From assembly GCF_902832845.1 (NCBI RefSeq), contig NZ_CADFDB010000001.1, positions 744,001 to 808,000 of the forward strand: a DNA stretch of 64,000 nt. Direction: 5' to 3'. Of this stretch, positions 17,985 through 27,139 are shown one piece after another; position 1 is the stretch's first letter, and every line of letters begins with the position of its first letter. The stretch comes from Burkholderia metallica. GTDB taxonomy: Bacteria; Pseudomonadota; Gammaproteobacteria; Burkholderiales; Burkholderiaceae. A model generated the notes under the pieces. The model worked only from the letters and a program-made list of their open reading frames with translations. It made no database searches and had not been told where the DNA came from. The translations under genes were made by a program, and so were the position numbers.

Positions 17985-19115
17985 ATGCAGCCGGGCGATT
18001 TACGCAAAGTCCGATTGATCAGGGGAATCGGCGCACGTATGCGCGTACGGAACGCCGTGCGTGGGCTGCTTATCATTCTGACGGCGAGCTTACTCGCCCC
18101 TGCGTTCGCGGTATTCGCCGCCTCTCCCGAAGCCGTCAATGACAACGTGCTGCGCGTGCTTGCATGGCCCGGCTATGCGGACAGCGATGTCGTCAGCGCG
18201 TTCGAGGCGCAATTTCATGTCCGGGTCGAAGTGACGTTCGTCGATTCCGACGAAGCGCTGTGGACGCGCATGCACAGCGCGGCGCCGCCGCCATTCGACG
18301 TGCTGGCCGCGAACACGGCCGAGATCCAGCGCTATGCGCACGATCGTCTGCTCACGCCGATCGACCTGTCGCGCATCCCGAACCGGCGTCGGCAGTTGCC
18401 GAATTTCCAGCAGCTCGCGACGATCGACGGGCTCGTGGAACAGGGCGCCGTGTATGCGATTCCGTTCACGTATTCGTCGATGGGGCTGATCTACGATCGC
18501 AAGCAGGTTCCGGCCGCGCCGCGCTCGATGCGGGAGCTGTGGAATCCGCGCTACCGCGGCAAGGTGCTCGACTTCAACAGCGCGCAGCACAATTTTTCGT
18601 TCACGGCGCTGGCGCTCGGCTACCCCGATCCGTTTCGCCTGTCGCCCGCGCAGACGGTCGCCGTCGCGCACAAGCTGATCGACCTGCGCCGCAACCTGCT
18701 CACGTATTACACGCTTCCTGAAGAAGCCACCGCGCTGTTCGTCCAGCATCGCGCGGCGCTGATGTTCGGCAACTACGGCACGCAGCAGGTCGAACTGCTG
18801 CGGCGTGCCGGCGCGGACGTCGGCTACGTGATCCCGGACGAAGGCGCGCTCGCGTGGCTCGACTGCTGGGCCGTCACGCGCGGCGCGCCGCATCCGGAGC
18901 TTGCGCTGGCATGGATCAACTACATGCTCGAACCGGAGATCGGCGCGCTGCTGACCGAGCGCCAGGGCCTCGCGAACACGCTTGCACCACCGCCGGGCCT
19001 CGATGCCGGGCACCGGCGTCTCGTCTGGCTTCAGCCCGTCGAGGACATCGAGCGGCGCGAAGCGCTGTGGAGCCGCATCGTGTCGGGCGACCGTCCGGAG
19101 CGGTTCGGAAAATGA
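17985..19115 (+). CDS. PotD/NspS-like periplasmic polyamine-type binding protein
   Basis: A 376-residue extracellular solute-binding protein of the PotD/PotF family. A signal segment lies at about residues 24-50 after a charged leader. The mature protein starts with LRVLAWPGYADSDVVSAFE, matching the PotD ligand-binding start, and later has SSMGLIYDRKQ and DCWAVTRGAPHPELALAW. No permease or ATPase gene adjoins it. Instead its stop overlaps the ATG of a membrane diguanylate cyclase (ATGA at 19112), the arrangement of V. cholerae nspS-mbaA, where the binding protein is a polyamine sensor. A sensing role is therefore inferred. ATG 17985 has AAGGA 8 bp upstream. Confidence 0.85.
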   Translation: MQPGDLRKVRLIRGIGARMRVRNAVRGLLIILTASLLAPAFAVFAASPEAVNDNVLRVLAWPGYADSDVVSAFEAQFHVRVEVTFVDSDEALWTRMHSAAPPPFDVLAANTAEIQRYAHDRLLTPIDLSRIPNRRRQLPNFQQLATIDGLVEQGAVYAIPFTYSSMGLIYDRKQVPAAPRSMRELWNPRYRGKVLDFNSAQHNFSFTALALGYPDPFRLSPAQTVAVAHKLIDLRRNLLTYYTLPEEATALFVQHRAALMFGNYGTQQVELLRRAGADVGYVIPDEGALAWLDCWAVTRGAPHPELALAWINYMLEPEIGALLTERQGLANTLAPPPGLDAGHRRLVWLQPVEDIERREALWSRIVSGDRPERFGK

Positions 19116-20914
19116 TCCGCCTCGGGCTCACGTCGAAACTGTCGGTGCTGTTCGCCTGCGTCGGCGTGATCGCGTCCGGTACGACCGGCTATTACGCGTA
19201 TCGTGCGAACCGCACGATGCTGGTGCAGGAAGCGCAGCACAGCCTGCTGATGTCGACGCAACTGCTCGGGCAGCGCTTCACCACGGCGCTGTCCGACGTC
19301 GCGGACGATGCGCTCGTGCTCGCGCAGTTGCCGTCGTGCGCGTCGGTCGCGCGCGGCGACAACCGGGACACCGCGCCGCGCGCGCGGCTCGAGCAGGTGT
19401 TCTACAGCTTCATGAGAAACCACCCGGAGTACCTGCAGGTTCGCCTGATCGCGCGCGCGGAGTTCGGGATCGAGCGCATTCGCGTCGATCGCGATGCGCA
19501 CGGCATCGTCGTGCTGCCGGACAGCGCGTTTCAGGAAAAAGGACAGTTCTCCTACGTATTCGACACGCTCGCGACGGCGCCCGGGCATATCTACCTGTCG
19601 CCGATCGTGATCAACCACGAGACGGGATCGCACGCGGCCGAAGGGCTGCCGATCCTGCGCGTGGGCACGCCGGTCGTCGACGCCACCGGCCAGACCGTGG
19701 GCGCGCTCGTCGTCGACGTCGAGCTGTCGCGCGTGTTCGACCGGCTCGAACGCGATCTGCCGGACGACTATGCGGTGTATCTCGCGAACGAGTGGGGCGA
19801 TTTCCTCGTGCACCCCGATCCGTCCCAGACGTTCGGTTTCGATCGCGGCCGGCGCGTGCTGATGCAGGACCGCTTTGCCGTCACGCGCGCGCTGTTCGAC
19901 GGCGCGCGCACGAACGTGACCCTCAATGGCCTTGCCGATCCCGCCGCGGCGCCGGGCCAGATGTTCGCGTTCGTGCGCACGCCGTTCGGACACGACGAAG
20001 GCAACCGCGTCGTCGTGCTCGGGATGGGGCGCCCGCTCGCGGACGTGCTGGCGCCGGCCGGCATGCTCGGCGAACGGATCGTGCGGATGGTATTCGTGTC
20101 GAGTGTGCTGGCGGTGATCCTCGCGATCCTGTTCGCGCGTGCGATCACGCGGCCGCTGCAGACGCTCGCGCGCGCCGCGACGCACGTGTTCGACGATCCG
20201 GCCGCCGAGCGGTTGCCGGTCGGGCGCGCCGACGAGATTGGCGTGCTCGCGCGCTGTTTCGACAGCATGCGCGTCGAGATCCGCACGCAGGTCGCGATGC
20301 TGCATGCGAAGCAGCTGGAGCTCGCGCACCTCGCCGGCCACGATGCGCTGACGGCGCTGCCGAATCGCCTGCTGTTCATGGAGCATCTCGATACGGCGAT
20401 CCGCCGCGCGGCCGCGCTGCAGGAAGGGCTCGCGGTGATGTTCGTCGATCTCGACCGCTTCAAGCAGATCAACGACCAGCACGGGCATTCGGCCGGCGAC
20501 CGCGCGCTCGTCGCGGTCGCGAAGCGGCTGAGCCTCGTGCTGCGCGCCGGCGACATGGTCGCGCGGCTCGGCGGCGACGAATTCATCGTGCTGATCGCGG
20601 ACGTGCGCTCACCGGCGGTGATCGGCGACGTCGCGTCGCGCATCCAGCTTGTGATGGCCGAGGAACTGGAGTTCGGCGACCGGCGCGTGGCCGTCGGCGC
20701 GAGCATCGGCGTCAGCGAGTTTCCGGCCGACGGTGCGTCGGCCGAGGAACTGCTCGTCAAGGCGGATGCGGCGATGTACGCGGCGAAGGCGTCCCCGCAG
20801 TGCGCGTACGTGCGCTATCAGGAACTGGTCGGCAGCGGTGTGGGCAGCGGCACGGGTGCCGGCGCCGGGATGGACGAAGCGGCCGGGCGTATCGCGTCGG
20901 GCGGCAGCCGCTGA
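19112..20914 (+). CDS. Membrane diguanylate cyclase with periplasmic sensor domain
   Basis: A 600-residue inner-membrane protein. A first membrane helix at about residues 8-30 is followed by a large periplasmic region of the dCache type (about 35-320, with VGALVVDVELSRVF and a YAVYLANEWGDFLVHPD strand). A second helix at about 330-350 leads into a HAMP-like segment (ITRPLQTLARAA, ADEIGVLARCFDSM). The GGDEF catalytic domain has an intact GGDEF at residues 487-491 and the RxxD inhibitory site (RAGD, 478-481), so it should make c-di-GMP and be product-inhibited. There is no EAL domain, unlike MbaA. Translational coupling to the PotD-like gene suggests that protein supplies the signal. Confidence 0.9.
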   Translation: MIRLGLTSKLSVLFACVGVIASGTTGYYAYRANRTMLVQEAQHSLLMSTQLLGQRFTTALSDVADDALVLAQLPSCASVARGDNRDTAPRARLEQVFYSFMRNHPEYLQVRLIARAEFGIERIRVDRDAHGIVVLPDSAFQEKGQFSYVFDTLATAPGHIYLSPIVINHETGSHAAEGLPILRVGTPVVDATGQTVGALVVDVELSRVFDRLERDLPDDYAVYLANEWGDFLVHPDPSQTFGFDRGRRVLMQDRFAVTRALFDGARTNVTLNGLADPAAAPGQMFAFVRTPFGHDEGNRVVVLGMGRPLADVLAPAGMLGERIVRMVFVSSVLAVILAILFARAITRPLQTLARAATHVFDDPAAERLPVGRADEIGVLARCFDSMRVEIRTQVAMLHAKQLELAHLAGHDALTALPNRLLFMEHLDTAIRRAAALQEGLAVMFVDLDRFKQINDQHGHSAGDRALVAVAKRLSLVLRAGDMVARLGGDEFIVLIADVRSPAVIGDVASRIQLVMAEELEFGDRRVAVGASIGVSEFPADGASAEELLVKADAAMYAAKASPQCAYVRYQELVGSGVGSGTGAGAGMDEAAGRIASGGSR

Positions 20915-20940
20915 CGGCCGCTGATACGCGCGATGCAAGC

Positions 20941-20972
20941 GCAACGAGCCCGTCGCGGGACGGGCTCGTTGC
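20941..20972. terminator. Perfect long hairpin between convergent genes
   Basis: A perfect 14-bp stem (GCAACGAGCCCGTC with its complement) around a GCGG loop, 26 bp after the cyclase stop and 37 bp before the end of the convergent DUF4148 gene. No U-tract follows on either strand, so it is terminator-like by position and stability. Confidence 0.6.
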
Positions 20973-21009
20973 CGGTGCGGACGGCGCGCGAACGCGCGCC
21001 GCCGCGGGC

Positions 21010-21309
21010 TTAGTGGCCGAAGTAGATCGAGTCGCGCGGGCTCTGCACCTTCGCGGCCGGTGCGCCACCCTCGACGGTCGCGGCCGGCTGTGCGCCGTAG
21101 CCGCTGTTGTCGGCAGCGTGCACGCGGGCTTGCGCGGCCTGGATGTCGGCCGGGTAGTACGGGCTCGACTGGCTCGGCTTGTAACCGGCGCTTTCGAGCT
21201 GGACCAGTTCGTTGCGCACCTGGGCGCGGGTCACGGTGCTTTGGGCGAACGCGCCGAACGAAGCGGACAGGGCGACAGCGGCGACGACTGCGGAAACGAG
21301 CGATTTCAT
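21010..21309 (-). CDS. Small secreted DUF4148-type protein
   Basis: A 99-residue protein with a signal peptide (MKSLVSAVVAAVALSASFGA, cleavage after AFA). The mature part has the DUF4148 pattern TRAQVRNELVQLESAGYKPS followed by YYPADIQAAQARV. Such small periplasmic proteins are abundant and multi-copy in Burkholderia; their role is unknown. Start 21309 is supported by GGAGG five bases upstream. It stands alone, with 282 bp of non-coding sequence above it. Confidence 0.88.
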   Translation of the reverse strand: MKSLVSAVVAAVALSASFGAFAQSTVTRAQVRNELVQLESAGYKPSQSSPYYPADIQAAQARVHAADNSGYGAQPAATVEGGAPAAKVQSPRDSIYFGH

Positions 21310-21591
21310 GATGACCTCCGATGTTTTTGGCTTTCCGCGTTCGACACCATGTCGTAAGCGGTTGATTACATCGTAGGCGTCGGTGGACCTAGGGTAAACG
21401 TGAGATTTGGCGAAAGATCGTTGCAAACAGGGCAATAATTTCTGGATAAACGCTTTCGTCCCCTATTCGATGTTGCCGGATTCGCAACGGCGGGGCGGTC
21501 GCAGGCGCGGTGCACGGAGGGTCTGCACAGTCGGACGCCCGGCGGCGGATGCGCGGGCAGAAGGCGGCGGCCCGGCGGCGACGCAGCCGGG

Positions 21592-21846
21592 TCAGAGGTC
21601 GTCGTCGATTTCCTTGCGCTCCCGGCGCTCCTCGTTGCCGCGGCGCGCGCGCAGGCGCTGGCGCGACAGCACGGCGATCACCTGCTGGGTCGGCGCGCCG
21701 GACGGCAGTTCGTTGCGGATGCGATCGGGCACCATCGGCAGGCCGGCGCGCTGCCGGCGCAGCGCCTTGGCGATTGCCCGGCGGCATTCGTCCCCGTGGC
21801 AATCCCATTCATCGCGGATTCTCTGGCAATAACGGCATTGTTCCAT
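21592..21846 (-). CDS. Small Cys-containing hypothetical protein
   Basis: An 84-residue, strongly charged protein. The N-terminus holds MEQCRYCQRIRDEWDCHGDEC, four cysteines that could bind a metal, followed by Arg-rich helices and an acidic end (KEIDDDL). No family was recognised. No Shine-Dalgarno site is visible before ATG 21846, and another open frame overlaps it, so it could be spurious; the clustered Cys and the high-GC third positions argue for a real gene. Confidence 0.5.
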   Translation of the reverse strand: MEQCRYCQRIRDEWDCHGDECRRAIAKALRRQRAGLPMVPDRIRNELPSGAPTQQVIAVLSRQRLRARRGNEERRERKEIDDDL

Positions 21847-22172
21847 CGAAACAGTCTAACCCGTCTTCGGGAACGAGGCTGGACGCCGGCCTGGCCGCGG
21901 CGAGCGTTCTCGCATGAGTCCGGAAGCAGCGGTGTTCTTTCGGCGACACCGGCGAGCCGCCCGTCGCGGAGGTGACGTGCGTCGACCTGCTGCACGACGC
22001 CGCGCCGTGCAGTGACGCACCCAGCGGAAGCCCGCACGGGTAGTGGAGACCGCCGGACGGATGAATCGGAGTGCGAACTGACTGGATGACGAATACGGAC
22101 GCAAACGACGATTTCCTGTCCGTCTCCCTACGGATTGCTTGCGCGTGGCGCGCGTGGACGGGCCGGCGAGCG
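21847..22172. other. Non-coding stretch
   Basis: A 326-bp region between two minus-strand small genes. No coding pattern, promoter or structured element was recognised here. Confidence 0.4.
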
Positions 22173-22253
22173 TTACTTGAGCTGCCAGATTCCCCAGATC
22201 GCGATCAACAGGCCAAGGCCGAATCCGCAGCCGAGCAACACATAGGTTTCCAT
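22173..22253 (-). CDS. Possible 26-residue single-helix membrane protein
   Basis: A short frame from ATG 22253 to TAA 22173. It encodes one hydrophobic helix with small-residue spacing (GCGFGLGLLIAIWGIW) ending in Gln-Leu-Lys, the shape of known bacterial micro-membrane proteins. AAAGG lies about 8 bp upstream of the ATG. It is too short for usual gene finders. Nothing in the neighbourhood indicates a partner; the TauE-type permease gene begins upstream on the same strand with 164 bp between. Confidence 0.45.
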   Translation of the reverse strand: METYVLLGCGFGLGLLIAIWGIWQLK

Positions 22254-22417
22254 TTCATGCCTTTGAAAGCGTGCGGTGCCGATGCGCGCATCCGCGCGCG
22301 AAGCACAGTCGGTGACGTACCGCCCGCACCGTCGGGCGGGGCGATACGCCGGATCCGCGAATACTACGCCCGGCAGCTTTCAGAACGCATGCGCGCCCGA
22401 TGGCGGTGTGTCGCCTG

Positions 22418-23266
22418 CTAGTTGTTGCCCGTGTGCGCGGTGCCCGTCTGGACGGCGTGCGATCCGCCGTGCCGGAACACGCCCGATTTCCAGATCATCT
22501 GCGACGCCGCGACGAGCACGAACAGCAGCACGACGATCCGGAAGATCCGCGGCGACATCTTGTCGCGCAGCGGGCGAACGAGCCACATGCCGGCAATGGC
22601 GGGCAGGCTGGCCGCCGCCGAGATCGCGAGGTCGGCGCCGCTCGCGTGCGCGGCGCCGCTGAACGTCGTGATCAGCGTGACGATCGACACCACGAGGATG
22701 ATCGCGATCTGCTTCGTGAACACGCGTCCGGTGGCGCCGGACGAAATCAGGTAGGTGGCGAGCAGCGGGCCCGGAACCGACGCGATGCTCTCCATCAGCG
22801 CCGCACCGAAGCCGAGCACGAATCCGACGGGCTGTCGCCATGCGTCCGGCAGGTTGAGCTTCGGCGCGGCGAGCATCAGCGTCGCGGCGACGATCAGCAG
22901 CGCGCCGGATGCCGCCTGCGCATGACCGGGATTGAGCGCGAGCAGGATCGCGACGCCGACGATATTGCCGATCACGGTACCCGCGATCGGCGCGGCGATC
23001 TTGCGTGCCGTCGCCAGCACCTGGCCGCCTTCCAGCGCCTGCGGAATGTTGCCGAGGATGATCGGCATCGACAGCAGCAGCACCGCATGCCGGATCGGCA
23101 GGAACTGGCTGAGGATCGGCATCGCGATCAGCGGGACGCCGATGCCCGTGATCCCTTTGGCCATGCCGCCCAGGAACAGCGCGATGGCGATGCCGGCCAG
23201 GTCGAACGCGCCGAGCCCCTGCAGGCTGGAGACCAGCACCCCTTCAGTCGGATTGATAGACATCAT
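22418..23266 (-). CDS. TauE/SafE-family membrane permease
   Basis: A 282-residue inner-membrane protein with about 8 hydrophobic helices. The TauE/SafE signature is visible as GGMAKGITGIGVPLIAMPIL early and the repeated motif in the second half (FVLGFGAALMESIASVPG). The family exports sulfite, sulfoacetate or related organic anions, but many members have unknown substrates. It is divergent from a LysR gene, its likely regulator. The start is set at ATG 23266; an in-frame GTG at 23359 would add 31 residues that do not look like a membrane-protein start. Confidence 0.83.
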   Translation of the reverse strand: MMSINPTEGVLVSSLQGLGAFDLAGIAIALFLGGMAKGITGIGVPLIAMPILSQFLPIRHAVLLLSMPIILGNIPQALEGGQVLATARKIAAPIAGTVIGNIVGVAILLALNPGHAQAASGALLIVAATLMLAAPKLNLPDAWRQPVGFVLGFGAALMESIASVPGPLLATYLISSGATGRVFTKQIAIILVVSIVTLITTFSGAAHASGADLAISAAASLPAIAGMWLVRPLRDKMSPRIFRIVVLLFVLVAASQMIWKSGVFRHGGSHAVQTGTAHTGNN

Positions 23267-23569
23267 CGAATGGCATGTCGCGGCTGGTGCGGCAGCGGGC
23301 GCTGCCGACAGCGCCCGCACGCATGTGTTCCGGATTCGCGTGAACCGATAGTCGATCACGTGGCGCCGTCCCGTTGTGCGGCCGGGGCCGCAGGTAATCG
23401 CCGCGCGGTTCGAGCGTGCATCTTACCTGAGCGTTGCGCAACGCATTCGGCGCTGGCTGTGACGCGCCATCCGCATCGGCCGCATGGTCATTTCGCCGGT
23501 TCAATATAATTCATGACGATGTAATGCTTCATGCATGACTTACATACTCTTCTTGAACAAGGAGGCCGG

Positions 23570-24466
23570 ATGACACTGGCGCAGTTGCAGGCCCTGGCGG
23601 CCGTGGTCGAACTCGGCTCGCTCACGGCCGCCGCCGACCGGTTGAGCCGCAGTCAATCGGCGATCAGTCACGCACTGAGCGAGCTGGAAGCTGTCACGGA
23701 GGTCAAGCTGCTCTGGCGCGATCGGCAGCCGGTCGTCCTGACCGCGGCGGGCGAGCGCCTGTGGCCGTACGTTCAGAGCGTGGTGCGGGAAGCGCAACTG
23801 CTGCGCCAGCAGTTCAGCCTGTCGCGCGGCAAGCTCGAAGGCAAGCTGGTGGTTGCGTCGCTGCCGAGCGTGTCGCTGGCGTTCGTCGTGCCGGCGCTCG
23901 AGGCGTTGAAGGAGATGCACCCGGGCGTGTCGGCGGTGCTGCTCGAAGGCACGGACAGCGAAGTCGAGGGGTGGATCGACGACGGTACGGCCGACGTCGG
24001 CGTGGTGGCCGGCACGAAGACGTTCGCACACAATCTGCCGCTGCTCGACGAGGATTTCGTGGCGGTCGCGGCGGACGACATGTTCGCGGGCCGCAAGAGC
24101 GTGTCGGCGAAGCAGTTGACCGCGGCGCCGTTCATTTTCTCGAAAGCAGGATGCGGGCCGGTGATCGCGGATTACTTCGCGCGCAGCGGCGCGCCGCTGC
24201 AGGCCGCGTTCAACGTGGTCGAGATGCGCACCATCCTGTCGATGGCGGAGGCCGGCATGGGCGTGTCGATCGTTCCGCGCATCACGCTCACGTACACGCC
24301 GTTCGGCGGCCGCGTGCTGCCGCTGTCGCCGAAGCTGCATCGTTCGGTGCGGCTGTCGTGGAGCGCGTCCGGCAACGCGATCACCGACGCGTTCGTGCGG
24401 CTCGTCGACGCGCAACGCGCGAAGGCGGCGAAGGCGATCCACGCGCGCGCGAGAAAGGGCCGGTAG
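23570..24466 (+). CDS. LysR-family transcriptional regulator
   Basis: A 298-residue LysR regulator. The helix-turn-helix is at about residues 5-60 (LGSLTAAADRLSRSQSAISHAL); the effector domain begins near residue 88 (EGKLVVASLPSVSLAFVVPAL). ATG 23570 is chosen because AAGGAGG (23559-23565) lies four bases upstream; an upstream in-frame ATG at 23531 lacks this. The TauE-type permease is divergent with about 300 bp between, the usual LysR/target layout. Confidence 0.88.
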   Translation: MTLAQLQALAAVVELGSLTAAADRLSRSQSAISHALSELEAVTEVKLLWRDRQPVVLTAAGERLWPYVQSVVREAQLLRQQFSLSRGKLEGKLVVASLPSVSLAFVVPALEALKEMHPGVSAVLLEGTDSEVEGWIDDGTADVGVVAGTKTFAHNLPLLDEDFVAVAADDMFAGRKSVSAKQLTAAPFIFSKAGCGPVIADYFARSGAPLQAAFNVVEMRTILSMAEAGMGVSIVPRITLTYTPFGGRVLPLSPKLHRSVRLSWSASGNAITDAFVRLVDAQRAKAAKAIHARARKGR

Positions 24467-24589
24467 CGAACCGTCGAGGCGATGAACGGCGCTCATGAGC
24501 GGCTTGCAGTTTATTCATGCCGATGGCCGCGGGGATGCAATACATTGTGCGGGCCGCCACCCGCGCATTGCATTCACAAGGAGATCACC

Positions 24590-25219
24590 GTGCCGGCCGT
24601 ACCCACCTTGCTTGCTTTCGCACTCGTGTCGCTCGGAATGGTGCTGACGCCCGGGCCGAACATGATCTACCTGGTTTCGCGCTCGATCTGCCAGGGCCGC
24701 CGGGCCGGGCTGGTATCGCTCGGCGGCGTCGCGCTCGGGTTCGTCGTCTACATGGTGTGCGCGGCGCTGGGCATCACAGCTCTGGTGATGGCCGTGCCGT
24801 ATGCGTACGACGCGTTGCGCTTGGCCGGTGCGCTCTATCTCGCGTACCTCGCGTGGCAGGCGCTGAAGCCGGGCGGCCGCTCGGCGTTCCAGGTCAGGCA
24901 GTTGCCGCACGACAGCCGCGCGAGGCTGTTCACGATGGGCTTCGTCACGAACCTTGCGAATCCGAAGATCGCGGTGATGTATCTGTCGCTGCTGCCGCAA
25001 TTCATTTCGCCGGGGCACGGCAGCGTGCTCGCGCAATCGCTGGTGCTCGGCTGCGTGCAGATCGCGGTGAGCGTCAGCGTGAATGCGCTGATCGCCTGCA
25101 TGGCCGGCGCGATCGCGGGTTTTCTGGCGGGGCGGCCGGTCTGGGCGTCGGTTCAGCGCTGGCTGATGGGCACGGTGCTGGCCGGACTGGCCGTGCGTAT
25201 CGCGCTGGAATCGCGCTAG
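24590..25219 (+). CDS. LysE/RhtB-family amino-acid exporter
   Basis: A 209-residue inner-membrane protein with six hydrophobic helices. The family signature is complete: TPGPNMIYLVSRSICQGRRAG in loop 1-2, then GALYLAYLAWQALKPGG and FTMGFVTNLANPKIAVMY. It probably exports a neutral or basic amino acid or a homoserine-lactone-type compound; the substrate is not predictable. The GTG start at 24590 is fixed by AAGGAG six bases upstream. It is convergent with yddG. Confidence 0.88.
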   Translation: MPAVPTLLAFALVSLGMVLTPGPNMIYLVSRSICQGRRAGLVSLGGVALGFVVYMVCAALGITALVMAVPYAYDALRLAGALYLAYLAWQALKPGGRSAFQVRQLPHDSRARLFTMGFVTNLANPKIAVMYLSLLPQFISPGHGSVLAQSLVLGCVQIAVSVSVNALIACMAGAIAGFLAGRPVWASVQRWLMGTVLAGLAVRIALESR

Positions 25220-25292
25220 CGTGAGCGGTTGACGGCTTGCCGGCCCGACGCGAGGCCGTCGAACGACATCGCGGCGAAAGCATCCGGCAGCG

Positions 25293-26237
25293 TCAGCCCT
25301 GGCAATGGCCCGGCGCTTCGTGGCGGGCTCGAACGGGCGCCTTTTTTTCGCGGCGCCGGCCGCGCGTCGCGAGCCAGCACAGGATCGACCCGCCGCACAC
25401 CATCGATGTGCCTTGCCAGAATTCGATCGACAGCGGCGCATGCAGCAGCGTCGCGGCGAGCAGCGCGGCGAGCACCGGCGTGAAGTACGACGCGCCGACG
25501 ATGATCGTCACGTTGCCGTGCATGATGCCGGTGTTCCAGGCCGCGTAGCCGAAGCCCAGCGCCGACGCAGCCAGCACGATGTAGATGGCCGCATGCAGGC
25601 TGAACGTCATGCCGCCGCCGCCTTCGATCGCGAACTTGATCCAGAGCGCGAGCGCCACCAGCATGAAGAACGGCGTGACGCCGTTCTTGCCGTCGGCGAT
25701 GCGTGCGGTCACCGTGCAATAGCCGGCCCAGATCAGCGCGCCGACGAACGCGAGGCCGTAGCTCAGCGGATTGTCCGCGACGTTGTGCAGCATGCCGGCC
25801 GGGTCGAGCCCCTGGTCGCCGCCGAGCACGCGGCCGATTCCGAGCATCGACAGTACGACGCCGGGCACGACCAGCAGGTTGGCGCGCTGCCGGTTGAACA
25901 CGATCGCCGCGACCAGCGTGAAGCTCGGCCACAGATAGTTGACCATCGCCACTTCGATCGCCTGCCGGCCGTTGCTTGCATAGCCGATCGACAGCGACAG
26001 GCACACCTCGTACGCAACGAACAGCAGCCCGCCCCAGAGCAGATAGTTTTTGGGGAATCTGCTGAGATCGGGGAAGCCGATCGTAAACAGCAGCAGTACG
26101 GATGCGACCGTATAGATCATCGCGGCGCCGCCCGTCGCGCCGAGGCTTTCGCTGACTCCGCGAACGAGGGCGACCACGGAGGCCCACAACAACACCGCGC
26201 CGAGCCCGGCGAGCGTTGCCTTATTCTTGCGCTTCAT
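25293..26237 (-). CDS. yddG: Aromatic amino-acid exporter, DMT superfamily
   Basis: A 314-residue membrane protein with two EamA repeats and ten helices. The N-terminal ATLAGLGAVLLWASVVALVRGVSE and the segment ANYLWP-like VAMVNYLWPSFTLV, together with GYAAWNTGIMHGN, match YddG, which exports aromatic amino acids and paraquat-like compounds in enterobacteria. The C-terminus is Arg/Lys-rich. ATG 26237 is preferred; ATG 26258 (seven residues longer) is possible, and neither has a strong Shine-Dalgarno site. Confidence 0.83.
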   Translation of the reverse strand: MKRKNKATLAGLGAVLLWASVVALVRGVSESLGATGGAAMIYTVASVLLLFTIGFPDLSRFPKNYLLWGGLLFVAYEVCLSLSIGYASNGRQAIEVAMVNYLWPSFTLVAAIVFNRQRANLLVVPGVVLSMLGIGRVLGGDQGLDPAGMLHNVADNPLSYGLAFVGALIWAGYCTVTARIADGKNGVTPFFMLVALALWIKFAIEGGGGMTFSLHAAIYIVLAASALGFGYAAWNTGIMHGNVTIIVGASYFTPVLAALLAATLLHAPLSIEFWQGTSMVCGGSILCWLATRGRRREKKAPVRARHEAPGHCQG

Positions 26238-26740
26238 GCTTCGTGCCTGTTTCAACATTCAAATTCGATTTCGGGTGAGACGGGGCCGTCGCGCGCGTGC
26301 TGACGCCGCAAACGGAAAACCCGGTTGCGGCGCGCTGCGCGAGGCGGCGGCTGCAACCGGCCATGCAAAGCGGCGCATTTACATGGGGGGGCGCCGGGAC
26401 GTCGATCCAGATGGCCTTGATCTCGGTGTACGGAGCGTGCGCCCGCGCGGACTGGTCGCAGTCGCCGGATTCTTGCGGCGGCACTCTAGCACGATGCGCT
26501 TCAGACTGGATTCCGCCGCGTACGTGAGGCGCTTCCGCCCGGTATCAGCCCACCCGGTGAAGCTCACCCTGTCGACGCCCGCGTGACGGCCGAGCGGCGC
26601 GTGAGCAACGGGTGGCATGCCGGTCGCGGTGCGCGACGACGGTCCTGTCGCCATGTGCATCAGACGCGTGCGCCCGTCGCGGTATAGTCACGCAGCCGTC
26701 GCCGCATGCATCGAATCCCATAAGACCAACCAGAGGCGCC
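26238..26740. other. Non-coding region with a possible aldehyde dehydrogenase remnant
   Basis: About 500 bp without a working gene. On the minus strand near 26390-26440 one frame reads PYTEIKAIWIDVPA, which resembles the last strand of aldehyde dehydrogenases; the sequence before it does not, so at most a tiny relic survives. Nothing else was recognised. Confidence 0.3.
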
Positions 26741-27103
26741 ATGTCGAACCGCTCAATGCTTGTCGTTTCAGCCGCCACCTTCGCCGCCTTCGCGCTTTCC
26801 GGCGTCGCGCATGCCGAAGCGCCCTACGTCCAGGCAAGCGAAGTCGCGCGCTGCACCCGGATCGATTCCCGCGACGTCCCGTATCCATCGAGTGCGCGCC
26901 GGGCCGGGCAGAGCGGGGAGGTGACGGTCGGCGGCGTCGTGCTGCCGGACGGGACGGTGTCGGACGTGACGTTGCTGGAGAGCAGCGGTCATGCGGAGCT
27001 CGACGCGGTGGTGACAGCGGCGTTCACGCGCATTCACTGTAGCGCCGACGGCGGCGCACAGCCGATTCGCATGAAGCAGAAGGTCACGTTCTCGTTGATG
27101 TAG
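26741..27103 (+). CDS. Exported protein with TonB C-terminal-like domain
   Basis: A 120-residue protein. A signal peptide covers about residues 1-25 (LVVSAATFAAFALSGVAHA). The mature part matches the TonB C-terminal fold: YPSSARRAGQSGEVTVGGVVL, DGTVSDVTLLESSGHAELDAVV, and a terminal beta strand (MKQKVTFSLM). It has no N-terminal anchor helix or Pro-rich spanner, so it is not a classical TonB; such free periplasmic TonB_C proteins have unknown roles. AGAGGCG precedes ATG 26741. Confidence 0.85.
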   Translation: MSNRSMLVVSAATFAAFALSGVAHAEAPYVQASEVARCTRIDSRDVPYPSSARRAGQSGEVTVGGVVLPDGTVSDVTLLESSGHAELDAVVTAAFTRIHCSADGGAQPIRMKQKVTFSLM

Positions 27104-27139
27104 CCAACTGTCCACATCGCGCTTTCAGAGAGGAAAGCC

